The position numbers and the translations under genes are program-made. A stretch of 64,000 nt of DNA from Ypsolopha sequella (lineage: Eukaryota; Arthropoda; Insecta; Lepidoptera; Ypsolophidae), in assembly GCA_934047225.1 (NCBI GenBank), contig OW203993.1, forward strand, positions 27,480,069 to 27,544,068, written 5' to 3'. This document shows positions 19,715-29,726 of this stretch, in pieces (the stretch's first letter is position 1; every line of letters begins with the position of its first letter). A model generated the notes under the pieces. That model was not told where the DNA came from. It did not search any database and saw only the letters and a list, made by a program, of their open reading frames with translations.

Positions 19715-22435
19715 TTAATTGTTAAAGAAATCTACATAAGAGTGGTGCAAAACAATGTACATCGTTATTCCAATAGTATGCGGTTTATAGGCGTGAAACT
19801 GTAATAAGTCTTTGTATTTACATAACAATAACTCTGTATGAGAGTGCTCAGTACAACTTTGGCATAACCCTAACTGAAGGTTATATTCAAATGGTTCACA
19901 AGTACCAATGAAAATGGGATTCTCATAGTCTTTAAAAAATATACGGCGAATTTTAATAAAATACAATCTAAGTCCTTCACCACGTTTGTGCAAGATGTAA
20001 TCACCTACTGCATATTTTAAGCCTTTGTAATTAATAATGTTCGAAGTGAGTGTATTACCTATGTCTAGCTCATTTTCATAAAATACTGACAAAATTTGTG
20101 GTGAAATATTTGCTTCAGTTAGTGCAAGTGTATTATGAGCAACGATCGTAGAAGTATATTGCGTTCCTTGCCCTATATATCCCTGATATAACTGATGTCG
20201 ATATGACAAAGATTTAGAAATGTTAATAAAATTAGGTAAGTGGCGCACAATATTTTTAAAAAACCTATGTTTACTTTCAAATCGAAGGGTCCATGAATAA
20301 ATCAAGGGACCATGAATCCTCGTCAAATGGCCATAGTGCAACATAAAATGATGTTTAGGTCTCAACGGTACACCAGAAAAATACTCTTTTCTAAGCGTCA
20401 AATATTCTTTTGACAAAGATGTTATTATAGCCGTCTGACCAATTGAAATCTCATAGGCACAAACTAGCATTGCTATCTCGCGCAGAGTTATGATCATTTT
20501 CCACAGTGGATTCTCCTCATCTAGGTATTCAAACAAAAGAAATGGAATATACTTAAGGAAATACCAGTTTTCGAGCGCTTGACCTCCCAGTTTTTTACAT
20601 CCTTTTGAATAACGAGGTATGCCAATTTTATCTTCATTTATAAATTTTTCTATTTTCATATTTAAAACGTCCTCAGAAAAGTAGTTGCTACTGATAAAGG
20701 AATTGATTATAAGTGGAAGATCATACTGCACCACTCCTTCAAATAGATCGTGGCCTATACATGGAGGTAATCCATTCACGACATGGTAATGCTCCAGCAA
20801 ATTAAACACAGAATCTCGTTTTACACCGCGGGAATGTCGTGATTGTTCAGTAGTACGGCTAGTGGAATTATTGAGAGTTTTAATCGTGTCCACATCCTTA
20901 CAGTATTCTTGATGATTTCTAATTGTACCTACTAGAGTAGGATCTTTTTCAAAATTTACCTTTTCTATTAGACAAAATCTACAAAAATGAGTAGCATTGA
21001 AATTTTCAACATAACCGCCAACAGTATGACTCCCTAAATTATCACCAATCAATGTTAAAAGAGACCCATGTATAATTTTATCTAGATTTTCAATATACAC
21101 TCCAGTATTTTCTAGAACTTTGATATCGTCAATCAATGGTTTAAATATTTTATCTTGATTAAACTCCTTCAAGTATTTTTCTTTACACAATAACACTAAT
21201 TTTATAGAATCCACCTTAGATCTGTTATGCGGTAAGAGATTTGCAAAAGTCATGTAAACTCCTAACATCTTGTGTTTAGTTTTGGAGGATCCCAAAGGAT
21301 TGCAGATTTCGAACGCATCTTGAAATAAAATAATTTTAAGATTGTTATTATTATTGAAAAAAATATCTTGTGAACATCTTGAACCACAAGATATGTCTCT
21401 CAGCAAACCATTTACTTTATCATAAGGAGTATTAAACTGTTCGACAAAAGATTTATCCTGAAACATGGACTGAATAGTTTTTAATATTGGAACATAGTGA
21501 AAATGGCAAACTTTATGGAAATTGTTTCTACCCAATTTTATTGTGACAGGTAAAACCACAGAAAAATATTCCCTGTATAGCGAAAATCTAGAGTATCTAC
21601 TTTTCAAAGCTTTACGCCAAATACATTTCATACTCTCAGTGTAGCGCACGTTGAAAACATTCCGTTCTAATCTATTTACAGAGTCAGGAAAATCTTTAAG
21701 AGTAGATAAACATTTATCTTTAATACTTTGAAGGGCATTTTCATGTATGTCTGCAAAACTTTCAACTATGCTAAATATTGCATCTTGCGACAGTAAATTT
21801 TTCGATTCCAATTTCACTAAAACAAGTAGCATGTCCTTCATATGAAAAAGCTCTGATTTTAAGTTATTACTTTCCTCACATGTGTTTAAGAAATTTGAAA
21901 TTTGTGACTCTGATTCGAACTGATTAGTATCAATATATACTATTTCGTTGGAATTTGGACTGTCAAAATCAGAACAAGGTCTTTGTGGCACAACATCATG
22001 ATTGTTTTCTATAGAAGTATCAATCCTGGGGAAATGATAACGATACACATGAGTTTTCAATGATGATGCACTGTTAAATGTTTTAGGACATTCTACAGAT
22101 TGAGGACAAGAAACACTTTTGCCAGAGTCTATGTCATGTAGTGCCATGTGGTATTTTAAATTTCGTGAACGAATTCGTTTGTTGCATTTCTCACATTGCA
22201 CAAATGATATATGGCAATTATAGTCACTTTCAGTTACCTTATGCGTAAAGCTTTCTGACATATGTAACCTAAAATTATGACTTCTAAATGACTCATATGT
22301 TTCATAAATTCTCTTGCAACTGGTCAAGACACACATATATTTAACATTTTTGCAAAACCGATGACTTTTTAGGTGTACATTATAACTAGACACATAAGGA
22401 AATTTTCTATTACAGTAATTACATGTAAATGTCAT
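19715..22435 (-). CDS. Four-zinc-finger CACTA/EnSpm-like transposase
   Basis: The frame is open for 906 residues from the first ATG at 22435 (it stays open a few codons further up, without ATG). Numbering from the upstream TTG, four C2H2 fingers lie at about 9-29, 39-62, 85-104 and 114-138. The core has motifs of an animal transposon-protein family: QDAFEICNPLGS (Asp377), IGDNLGSHTVGG (Asp469) and PPCIGHDLFEGVV (Asp567), plausible catalytic acids of an RNase-H fold. The last 100 residues carry a HAYKPHTIGITMYIVLHH-type tail. Its start is only 8 bases from the stop of the SAMD3-like gene. The CACTA assignment rests on the element ends and on remembered family resemblance. No internal stops. 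Confidence 0.7.
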   Translation of the reverse strand: MTFTCNYCNRKFPYVSSYNVHLKSHRFCKNVKYMCVLTSCKRIYETYESFRSHNFRLHMSESFTHKVTESDYNCHISFVQCEKCNKRIRSRNLKYHMALHDIDSGKSVSCPQSVECPKTFNSASSLKTHVYRYHFPRIDTSIENNHDVVPQRPCSDFDSPNSNEIVYIDTNQFESESQISNFLNTCEESNNLKSELFHMKDMLLVLVKLESKNLLSQDAIFSIVESFADIHENALQSIKDKCLSTLKDFPDSVNRLERNVFNVRYTESMKCIWRKALKSRYSRFSLYREYFSVVLPVTIKLGRNNFHKVCHFHYVPILKTIQSMFQDKSFVEQFNTPYDKVNGLLRDISCGSRCSQDIFFNNNNNLKIILFQDAFEICNPLGSSKTKHKMLGVYMTFANLLPHNRSKVDSIKLVLLCKEKYLKEFNQDKIFKPLIDDIKVLENTGVYIENLDKIIHGSLLTLIGDNLGSHTVGGYVENFNATHFCRFCLIEKVNFEKDPTLVGTIRNHQEYCKDVDTIKTLNNSTSRTTEQSRHSRGVKRDSVFNLLEHYHVVNGLPPCIGHDLFEGVVQYDLPLIINSFISSNYFSEDVLNMKIEKFINEDKIGIPRYSKGCKKLGGQALENWYFLKYIPFLLFEYLDEENPLWKMIITLREIAMLVCAYEISIGQTAIITSLSKEYLTLRKEYFSGVPLRPKHHFMLHYGHLTRIHGPLIYSWTLRFESKHRFFKNIVRHLPNFINISKSLSYRHQLYQGYIGQGTQYTSTIVAHNTLALTEANISPQILSVFYENELDIGNTLTSNIINYKGLKYAVGDYILHKRGEGLRLYFIKIRRIFFKDYENPIFIGTCEPFEYNLQLGLCQSCTEHSHTELLLCKYKDLLQFHAYKPHTIGITMYIVLHHSYVDFFNN

Positions 22436-22443
22436 TGCAAAAC

Positions 22444-24229
22444 TCAATCTTTTCTCAGTTTATTAATTAGTGACAGCACCTTTGAAAGAATGTTACCTCT
22501 TAGCTGCTTTGTTGTTTTCTTCACTTTGCTTCCCTCTGTAGGGTTTATCTTGAAAATATACCGCTGTATAAACTCCAAAACACATTGGGTTTCTTGAGGG
22601 TAGGCCAAATTGAATAAGTAGTATGCGGCACATAGAATCTTCACTGAATCACTGAATGTTGAGATTTCGCTGATGATTTGTTTTTCAACTACTAAATAGT
22701 AGATTTTGTCAGTATCTGTGAACATGAAAGGAATTTGTTAAAGCAGTGCTTTAGAGATAACCTAACATGGCAGAGTGTATTTAATAATTATATTCATAGA
22801 TCAAAAAGCTATGAATATAATTATGAAATACCTACACTAGCTCTTCAGATAATCTGGTAGGCAAAATGTGTAAAATGATATGAACAAGCAAGGTGAATCG
22901 AAACTGATAAAAGTTGAACATATTTACCTAGGTCATTTTTTTAACATATTTATGCATTCATCAGTTTTATGTAAATCGATAGAGCTCAATAAATCAATCT
23001 GAACACCTGATTGAGTTATTGAGCTCTGTCATTTGTCATCAAAACAATTGCCAATCAAAAACAACATTGCCCCTCTTCTCAGTTACAGGAACTTGTAATA
23101 GAAAATTAAATATAAGAAGAAACCTCACCTCCGTCATTTATTGAAATAATGCTTGGTGATGGAGTTTTAGATGAATGGGAGATATCAGATTTTGTCACAG
23201 CTTGACAGTTCTGAAAAAGGACAGTCAAGTCTTCTTTGAAGTAGTCTCCAACAAGTTTCAAAAATGTTAGAAGATCGTTGTCTTCAACCGCTGCAGCCTC
23301 TGTATTTTTTACCAAATTTTTGACTCTGTCGATAGCCTTTGCACTTTTTTCTTGAAATGTGCTCATGCACTCTGAGGTGTTAATGTAACACAGCCTTTCG
23401 AAGTGTTTTAGCATATATTTGGGTTCCATTAGGACAGGCCATTCTGCAATGGCAGCTGATATAGATGGGGTCGTGTTTAGAAACTGTCTTGCGTATGAAT
23501 AGGTGACCTCCATGTAATGCTCTACTTTTTCTTCATCCCTTTCTTTGATGGTTGAATTTGTTGCAAGCCACAACTGTTTATCACGTAGACTCTCTGCAGT
23601 TTCTTCTTTTGGTATAGCCGGCTGCCATTCTTTACATCCTGCACTTAAGTTTTTAATTTGTTTAATTTTTCTATTGGAGATTGCATTATTTCCAGATGAT
23701 TTGTTTGGTCTCTGAAGATAATGTATTCTTTCCTCAATCTTTTTGAACACTGTATTATAGCCAGATCCGATCAAAGCTCTGGTATCTTCATCTCTGTCAT
23801 ATAAACACGGGTACCGTTCACATAAATCTTGAGATATCACTCTATATAGTGATCTCGTAGGATGTGGGATATCATGGATCACCTCCTGAGCCAAAAACCT
23901 GATAAGTGCATTGAGATCTGAATTCCCTAGACCTGAATCGAGATCGAGCTTAGCCAACAATGAATTTGGTATTTTATCGTATGGGATAATAAATGCCGTA
24001 TTATTATCAGAGCTGCTATTACTTTTGATAGAAGATGGTGATGGTTGTAAATTGCTGACTGTACTAGCACTATCTGTGGAATGTCTCCTAACTCTGTTGT
24101 CTATTGTTGTATAGTATTCGTCCCCAACAAGAAATGGGTTTTCTTTTAACTCTATTATTGCTTCATCATCGTCAATTTCGGTTCCATCAATTAAAAACAC
24201 CTTGTTTCCCTTAAGTCCTTTAGCGTTTG
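22444..24229 (-). CDS. SAMD3-like transposon partner protein (exons 23129-24229 and 22444-22715)
   Basis: Two exons join in phase 1: a donor after 23129 (GGAG|GTGAGG) and an acceptor before 22715 (TTCACAG|ATAC) give ...NDGDTDKIYYL... The first visible exon opens after an AG at 24230 with residues resembling a ubiquitin-like/PB1-type fold (FLIDGTEIDDDEAIIELKEN), then a low-complexity Ser-rich linker, then a helical domain (PTRSLYRVISQDLCERYPCL) seen in proteins annotated as SAMD3-like in fish and insects. The last exon ends FIQRYIFKINPTEGSK...VLSLINKLRKD, typical for that family. An upstream exon with the start codon was not found. Its function in the transposon is unknown. Confidence 0.6.
22785..23035. 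repeat. Two short palindromes in the SAMD3-like intron
   Basis: ATAATTATATTCATAG and its complement CTATGAATATAATTAT flank nine bases near 22785-22825. AGAGCTCAATAA...TTATTGAGCTCT forms a second hairpin near 22980-23027. Confidence 0.6.
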
Positions 24230-24344
24230 CTGCAAAATAAACAACAGAAGGTCACAATAATTGGTTCATTATATTGTTAATCTCACAAGTACCTACCCAG
24301 AATAGAAGAGCTTGTATGACTCTATTTGATGGATGTGGAAGAGA

Positions 24345-24430
24345 CGAAATAGGTGTGTCTGAATCATAACAGATGGACATCTCTGTAGTCTCTGCCTACC
24401 CCACTGGGAGACAGGCGTAAGTACATGAAT
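24345..24430. repeat. Lepidopteran interspersed-repeat fragment
   Basis: CTGCCTACCCCACTGGGAGACAGGCGTAAG resembles a 3' segment common in moth repeats (TACCCC...GGCGTGA). Only a fragment is present. Confidence 0.35.
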
Positions 24431-24517
24431 GTATTATATTAATTATGTATGCAATCCCGAAAGAGGGTAATACTATACATAAAAGGGTACATCTTCGATT
24501 TTAAGATTAAGTGTTAG

Positions 24518-24944
24518 AAAATCTGTTAAAGGGAACCCTCGCGAGACGCCTGGGAGATGTGAAACATTGTAACTCTGTCTGTCCATCCGTTACTAATTAT
24601 ATTATGACACGATTATACACTTCTCATCAAAAAAATCGAAACACTTCTAAAGTCCATGTATTTAATGGATTATTAGAAAAATATTGTATGATACGAAAAA
24701 ATGAAAATGCCACATACATAGGGAATGCGAAACCTTGTACTCTGTTATATTACATTTTAATTTCTTCGCATAATGCAATATTTTCCTAATAATCCATTAA
24801 ATACATGAACTTGAGAAGTGTTTCGATTTTTTTGATGAGAAGTGTATAATCGTGTCATAATGTAATTAGTAACGGATGGACAGACAGAGTTACAATGTCT
24901 CACATCTCCCAGGCGTCTCGCAAGGGTTCCCTTTAACAGATTTT
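24518..24944. mobile_element. Palindromic MITE, 427 bp, arms about 175 bp
   Basis: The element begins AAAATCTGTTAAAGGGAACC and ends GGTTCCCTTTAACAGATTTT. The arms are nearly perfect inverted repeats through TTATGACACGATTATACACTT and TAATGGATTATTAG. It would form a long hairpin if transcribed. No coding capacity. Confidence 0.85.
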
Positions 24945-25132
24945 CAGATGTATATTCGTCATTGTCTTTCTGTCAAAAATTTGTTAAAATCTGCTGCATA
25001 TGATTAGACGTCAACACCCTCTATTGGGTACTTACATTATCAGGGCACACGCATCCCTTTCTTTAAAAGTTCTGGGACACCTTGTATATATATAAAACAA
25101 GACAGAAATTCTATAAGCTACAAGCTCTACAT

Positions 25133-25353
25133 ACAGGGTGGCCCAGTTATAGTAGTCCAAGTGAAAACTATATATATATATATATATATATACACTCATT
25201 ACGCTGCCTGTACTCAGTACACACGTGTTTGTTCACCAAATTATTACTCCTAACCTATCCAACATCATAGAACATACATGGGGGTTATTAGAATGTGCCA
25301 TGAATTCCTCTACCCCTGGTTTTCACTTGGACTACTATAACTGGGCTACCCTG
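25133..25353. mobile_element. MITE with about 35-bp TIRs and TA microsatellite
   Basis: CAGGGTGGCCCAGTTATAGTAGTCCAAGTGAAAAC at the left is inverted at 25319-25353 with one mismatch. An AT/TA dinucleotide run (25169-25192) lies inside. TA precedes the left end, as for mariner-type MITEs; the right flank is CA. Confidence 0.75.
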
Positions 25354-25359
25354 CATAAG

Positions 25360-26089
25360 CATAGGTACTATACTACAGCCCATCTAATCTGATACTTATT
25401 ATCAAACTAATCAACAAGTGAAGGCGATTTCAGTTATTACATAAATAGTAAATGAATGTTCATGCTACAACGTTAAGGTGCAGTCAAAATTCATTCATTA
25501 TTTAACTCTTGATGACGAAAGTGATATTTAAATAGTTTTGTATATGTGGGCCAGACACTACGGCACACATCCATGGGACAAGACAGAGGGTCTAGTCTTA
25601 GGCCGGACTCAACATGCCCACATCCATGGGAGTAGACCCCTCCGATTCCTCCTCGGGATGTGTGCCTATGCATTACTGATCTGATTGCATGAACCGAAAG
25701 GTACATCTGAACCAGCAGAACTAAAATAGATATTCTGCGAAAATGTTTCCCGAACATGGTTCCTTTATGAAATGTCCATGAGAGAACTATGTTCTCTGCA
25801 GCCCGATAATGCAATACAATAAAATTGATATGATAAATATCTATTCTATAATATCATATAATAGGTTAAGTATTCTATAAGATATATTCTAAGTACCTAC
25901 TGGTTCTATATACTCACAAGATAACTACAGTTGCATAATTGTCTGATAACATTTATTACCCTTCTCCAGTAACTGGCTGATAGTTATCTCGTTTGATAGG
26001 CAAACTGCCTTCTTTTCAGTGTGGTCTATTGACCACACTTTTATAATAGGCATTGTGAAAGCCTGATTGATCTGTAACACAAAATATAT
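25360..26089. other. Unassigned AT-rich stretch
   Basis: Two copies of CACATCCATGGGA occur near 25567 and 25620. No gene or element end was recognised. Confidence 0.3.
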
Positions 26090-26480
26090 CTATAGGTATT
26101 GAATATGACAAGAATGTCGGTTTCCAAGTGTACTCAGCTCACCGAGCACATACATATAGGTACCTAGAGAACAGTCAAAGACAAACTTATCCGCAAACTG
26201 AATGGCCACAGGCTCTTCACCGTGGGATATGCAGATGACTATGCCATTCTCGCAACGAGATGTTTCAAGAAAATTACTACTGTGCGACCTTATCAACACT
26301 GCATATAAAACAATCAAAACCTGGTGCAAAAGTCATGGATTTTTCAAGTTCTGAAGTCAACCGTTCACACACAAAAGACACCTTAGGAATCCGAAACTCC
26401 CATAACTATACAACAATCAAATAAGACTCTAAACTTCGCAAGAAGCACCGCTTGGCGCGCTTCTGGAAGCTGAAGCTCAG
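26090..26480 (+). pseudogene. LINE reverse-transcriptase fragment with YADD
   Basis: A plus-strand translation contains RLFTVGYADDYAILATR, the RT catalytic YADD box and flanks as in Jockey/R1-type LINEs, then LVQKSW. Stops and frame changes follow. Only about 130 codons are recognisable. It is a dead internal fragment inside the inner CACTA-like element. Confidence 0.65.
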
Positions 26481-26860
26481 CCACAAACGTGCTTATTCAA
26501 GCGTCTACCCATATATAGTTCAATTCAATGCCATTTTATCTGACTTCTAATAATGTGTCGATAAAATCATGCAATGCAAACATAATTGATTCAATGCATG
26601 CAATGCACAACGTAAAAGTCAATGGCAATGCATGGAAATTTTTCAAAGGATAAGATGGCGATTGGCGTCGCGTCCGATCGTTTGCTCGATCATTAAGAAA
26701 TCTAAATAAACTTACCGAGAAAGATTCGCCACTTGGATTTTGTGATGGTTGGTAGGTAGTCTTCAAACTTAAAGAATTTGACGTTTATTATATTATTTAA
26801 TTATGTAATTACTTTTCTATCCTCAGTCGTCACTCACCGTCCTGCCGAAACTTTTGTCAT

Positions 26861-27178
26861 TACCAGTGTTGCCACTAGGGATTGGAGATTTAGAACGCCG
26901 TTTCCGATATTCAATATACTCTTTGCGCCGCGCCGCGCCGGGTTGACTAAAAAGGAACGAAATTCGCCGTGAAGGAACGCAAATCAAAAATATGATACAA
27001 AAAAGAAATGTACGTTCATTTCGTGCCAATTTAGAAAAAAAAAATTATTTACTTGCTAGAATATTATTGAAAAACAACAATGTCTTCGATTTTTTACGGT
27101 CTAAGTCTTAAAAATAACCCCTAAAAGTCTCAAAAATCCGCTAGATCTAGCGACAAAGTCGCTAAAACGGCAACGCTC
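26861..27178. mobile_element. Degenerate MITE-like unit with GTGTTGCC ends
   Basis: CAGTGTTGCCACTAG at the left and AACGGCAACGCT at the right are imperfect inverted ends resembling those of the MITE at 3766-4002. The interior includes a GCGCCGCGCCGCGCC block. Confidence 0.35.
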
Positions 27179-27195
27179 TTACTCGCCCAGTGCAG

Positions 27196-28145
27196 TGTTG
27201 CCAGTGCTATGTCCGCAAAAGTAACCCAAGACTGTCCGAAAAGTAACATTTTCACAAGAAAAATTACGCTTTTTTAAATTTTCGTATTTTAATACCTACA
27301 ATATGCACAATTTCAATTTTATTTAGTACTTTTAACATTACTCAAAAATGATATCAGCATTTTTTTGTGGTTTCTTTTAATCCTGGAAAAGAAGAAATGG
27401 TACAGTAATATACAATAAATACTATAAAATTAATAAAGAAATGTTTTTAATAATAACAATTTAAGGCGATATGTAAATGTTTTAGAATATTTTCTTCCTA
27501 TACGACCTGAACTAGTTCAAATACAATTCCTACTATAGTAGCAAAAAAATTTTTTTTCGTGTTTCAGCTGAGGGGTCACTAAACATTGTTCCTGATCACT
27601 AACCAAGTCTCCAGTATGAATTCGGGTGGTTGATTAAATTTCACCTTATATAAATAAATTTTACGTTTTATTAGGCGTGACAAATTTTTGTGCATATTTT
27701 TCCCTTTTATCGAAGGCAAAAGGATCTGAGCCCATACAGTCAGTCTTTTTCTTTACATTTGTATGACTTGTGGGGTCGTCCTTTAATCACGTGAGGTTTG
27801 AATAGGGAGGGAGGGGATCATAAAAACGTGACGATTAATCACTATGGGTGGGAAGGGATAATTTGACAAGCACATGTATCTTTTTCGTACAAACAAAAAA
27901 ATGAAATTTTATGTAATTTAAATAAAAGAATATCAACTTCCCAGTTCATTGCAAATATTGGAAAGTTGAGCTAATCAAGAAACAAGCAGATGGCCCACCT
28001 GATTTAAAGTGGTAGGTTACGTTTGTCTTTAACAGTGCTTTACCTCATAGGTAGGACATGCCCTTTGCGGTGTAGCACTGGACCCGCCATCCTGAGACAT
28101 GAAGATGAAAAGTCTCATGTGTCTATTGGGATTTTCTAACAGCTC
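27196..28145. other. AT-rich non-coding DNA with dispersed repeat fragments
   Basis: The segment around 27600 (CAAGTCTCCAGTATGAATT) is repeated near 31450 (CAAGCCTCCAGTATGAATT), so both are pieces of one dispersed repeat. No genes. Confidence 0.45.
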
Positions 28146-29360
28146 ATTAAAAAAAACACGGTCAAGTGCGAGTCAGAATCGCGTACCTAGGGTTCCATCC
28201 ATCCATCCATCAGCTTGTCTTCGTCCACTGTTGGACATAGGCCTTTACAAGAGAATACCACTCTTCGCGGTCCTCTTGGAAGAAATGCCCATACTCACAC
28301 ACGCTGGGCAGGCGGGTTGGTGAGCGCGGTGACGTTACCCTCACACCAGTGACGCCGCTGCCCGTCACCAGTCTGTTTTATATAAATGGGCCCGGCAATT
28401 GGGGATGGATATACCGCCATCAATCGGTCCCAGGTAAGATGGGCTACCTGGTTTTGTGCCTGAGAGCTGTCCTCTTACTCTCCCCCGAATAACTTCGGGG
28501 GGGTTTGCGAGTAAGATGGTGGTACCTCCACAGTCGAGCCCGGCATCAGCTCTACCACTTTTCCGTATGAATGAAAAATGTGGATGAAAAATTTAAATTT
28601 CTGATTTGTTTTCGTGAATTTCTCAACCGCTATATTTTTCCTGTAATCTTTACGTAAGCACATATTACTGTGATATTTTACTTATTTTTCGGTCTACTAG
28701 TTTTAGACATAAGGGGGGGAGGGCATACGTTGTTTGTAGTTTTTCGAGGATTTATCAAAGTAGGTGCAAGTAAATATAACCAAACTTTATTATTTTTACA
28801 GTCAGCTGTTTTATACCTACAATTTGATACCCATATTGTATTTTTATAAAATGTATTTTTTAATTTATTTTACTTATTTTTTCATATTTCTCATTTGTGT
28901 TCAACTTTTTTTGAATCCCTATAGTTTTAGTTTTTGTAATAGTTATAATCGATTATTTTTTTTCATATTTTTCGGGCCACCAGTTTCAGGGATAAGGGGG
29001 GGAGATACTTGTGGTTTTTCAAAGATTTCTCGAAATCAGTGCAAGAAAATATAGCTAAAGTACATATTTTTACAATCAGCAATTTAATATCTACAATTTG
29101 ATATCCATATTGTATTTTAAGGATTGGGCAAATTAATAATATTTTTGTGCCAAATTTCAAGAATTTATTATCTTTAAGTGATTATAGTCGGTAGATCGAT
29201 ATTTGGTAAACATAACATTTGTAACAAAAATATAATATTATTTGAAATCATATTATTCTTTAGCTTTTTGTAGATAGGTCACATGTGATTTTTAATAGTA
29301 GAAATAATAATACTAAATAAAAGCTTGTGCAAATTATCACAAACTGCTCTCGATCATATG
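28146..29360 (+). mobile_element. Dispersed lepidopteran repeat (AAGTGCGAGTC...GGGTTCC end), interrupted by a SINE
   Basis: The end GTCAAGTGCGAGTCAG...CCTAGGGTTCC followed, after the SINE, by GTGAATTTCTCAACCGCTAT and two similar about 300-bp blocks (28600-28860 and 28930-29130) matches the inverted copy at 57886-58545. Non-coding; the family is widespread in Lepidoptera from what I know of such sequences. Confidence 0.6.
28198..28560 (-). mobile_element. SINE with tRNA-like head and RTE-type tail, copy 1
   Basis: On the minus strand the unit starts with GTGGTAGAGCT (A-box-like) and GAGCTCGACTG-type B-box-like bases, and ends GACGAAGACAAGCTGATGG plus GGAT repeats. The host repeat continues across it (AGGGTTCC | GTATG) with TTCC present on both sides as a short target duplication. 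The last 80 bases match the tail of the RTE LINE at 30106-31383. Confidence 0.6.
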
Positions 29361-29373
29361 CACGTAATTTCTA

Positions 29374-29707
29374 GAGTGGTAGAGCTTATGCCGAGCTCGA
29401 CTGTAGAGGTACCACCATCTTACTCGCAAACCCCCCCGAAGTTATTCGAGGGAGAGTAAGGTAAAGCTCTCAGGCACACAACCAGGTAGCCCACCTTACC
29501 TATACTGCGACCGATTGATGGCAGTATATCCATCCCTAATTGCCGGCCTTTTATAAAACAGACTGGTGATGGGCACCGCGCTCACCAACCCGCCAGCCCA
29601 GCGTGTGTGAGTATGGGCATTTCTTCCAAGAGGACCGCCAAAAGTGACGAAATCTTGGAAAGGCCTATGTCCAGCGGTGGACAAAGACAGGCTGATGGAT
29701 GGATAGA
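29374..29707 (+). mobile_element. SINE copy 2, opposite orientation
   Basis: The same unit as 28198-28560 but on the plus strand: GTGGTAGAGCT head, TTACTCGCAAACCC body, and a tail GTGGACAAAGACAGGCTGATGG followed by GGATAGATGG. Together with copy 1 it forms a long inverted repeat about 800 bp apart. Confidence 0.6.
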
Positions 29708-29726
29708 TGGATCCACATATTTTTTG

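Noticed and set aside
25491..25814. 107-codon minus-strand frame
   Set aside because: No recognisable domain, and the start is not supported.
28764..29160. Phe/Ile/Tyr-rich frames suggesting a membrane protein
   Set aside because: AT-rich non-coding repeat that is also present, without a frame, at 57886-58545.
29374..29430. A genuine tRNA gene
   Set aside because: Only A/B-box-like bases are present. No cloverleaf can be completed, and the copy is part of a repeated SINE-like unit.
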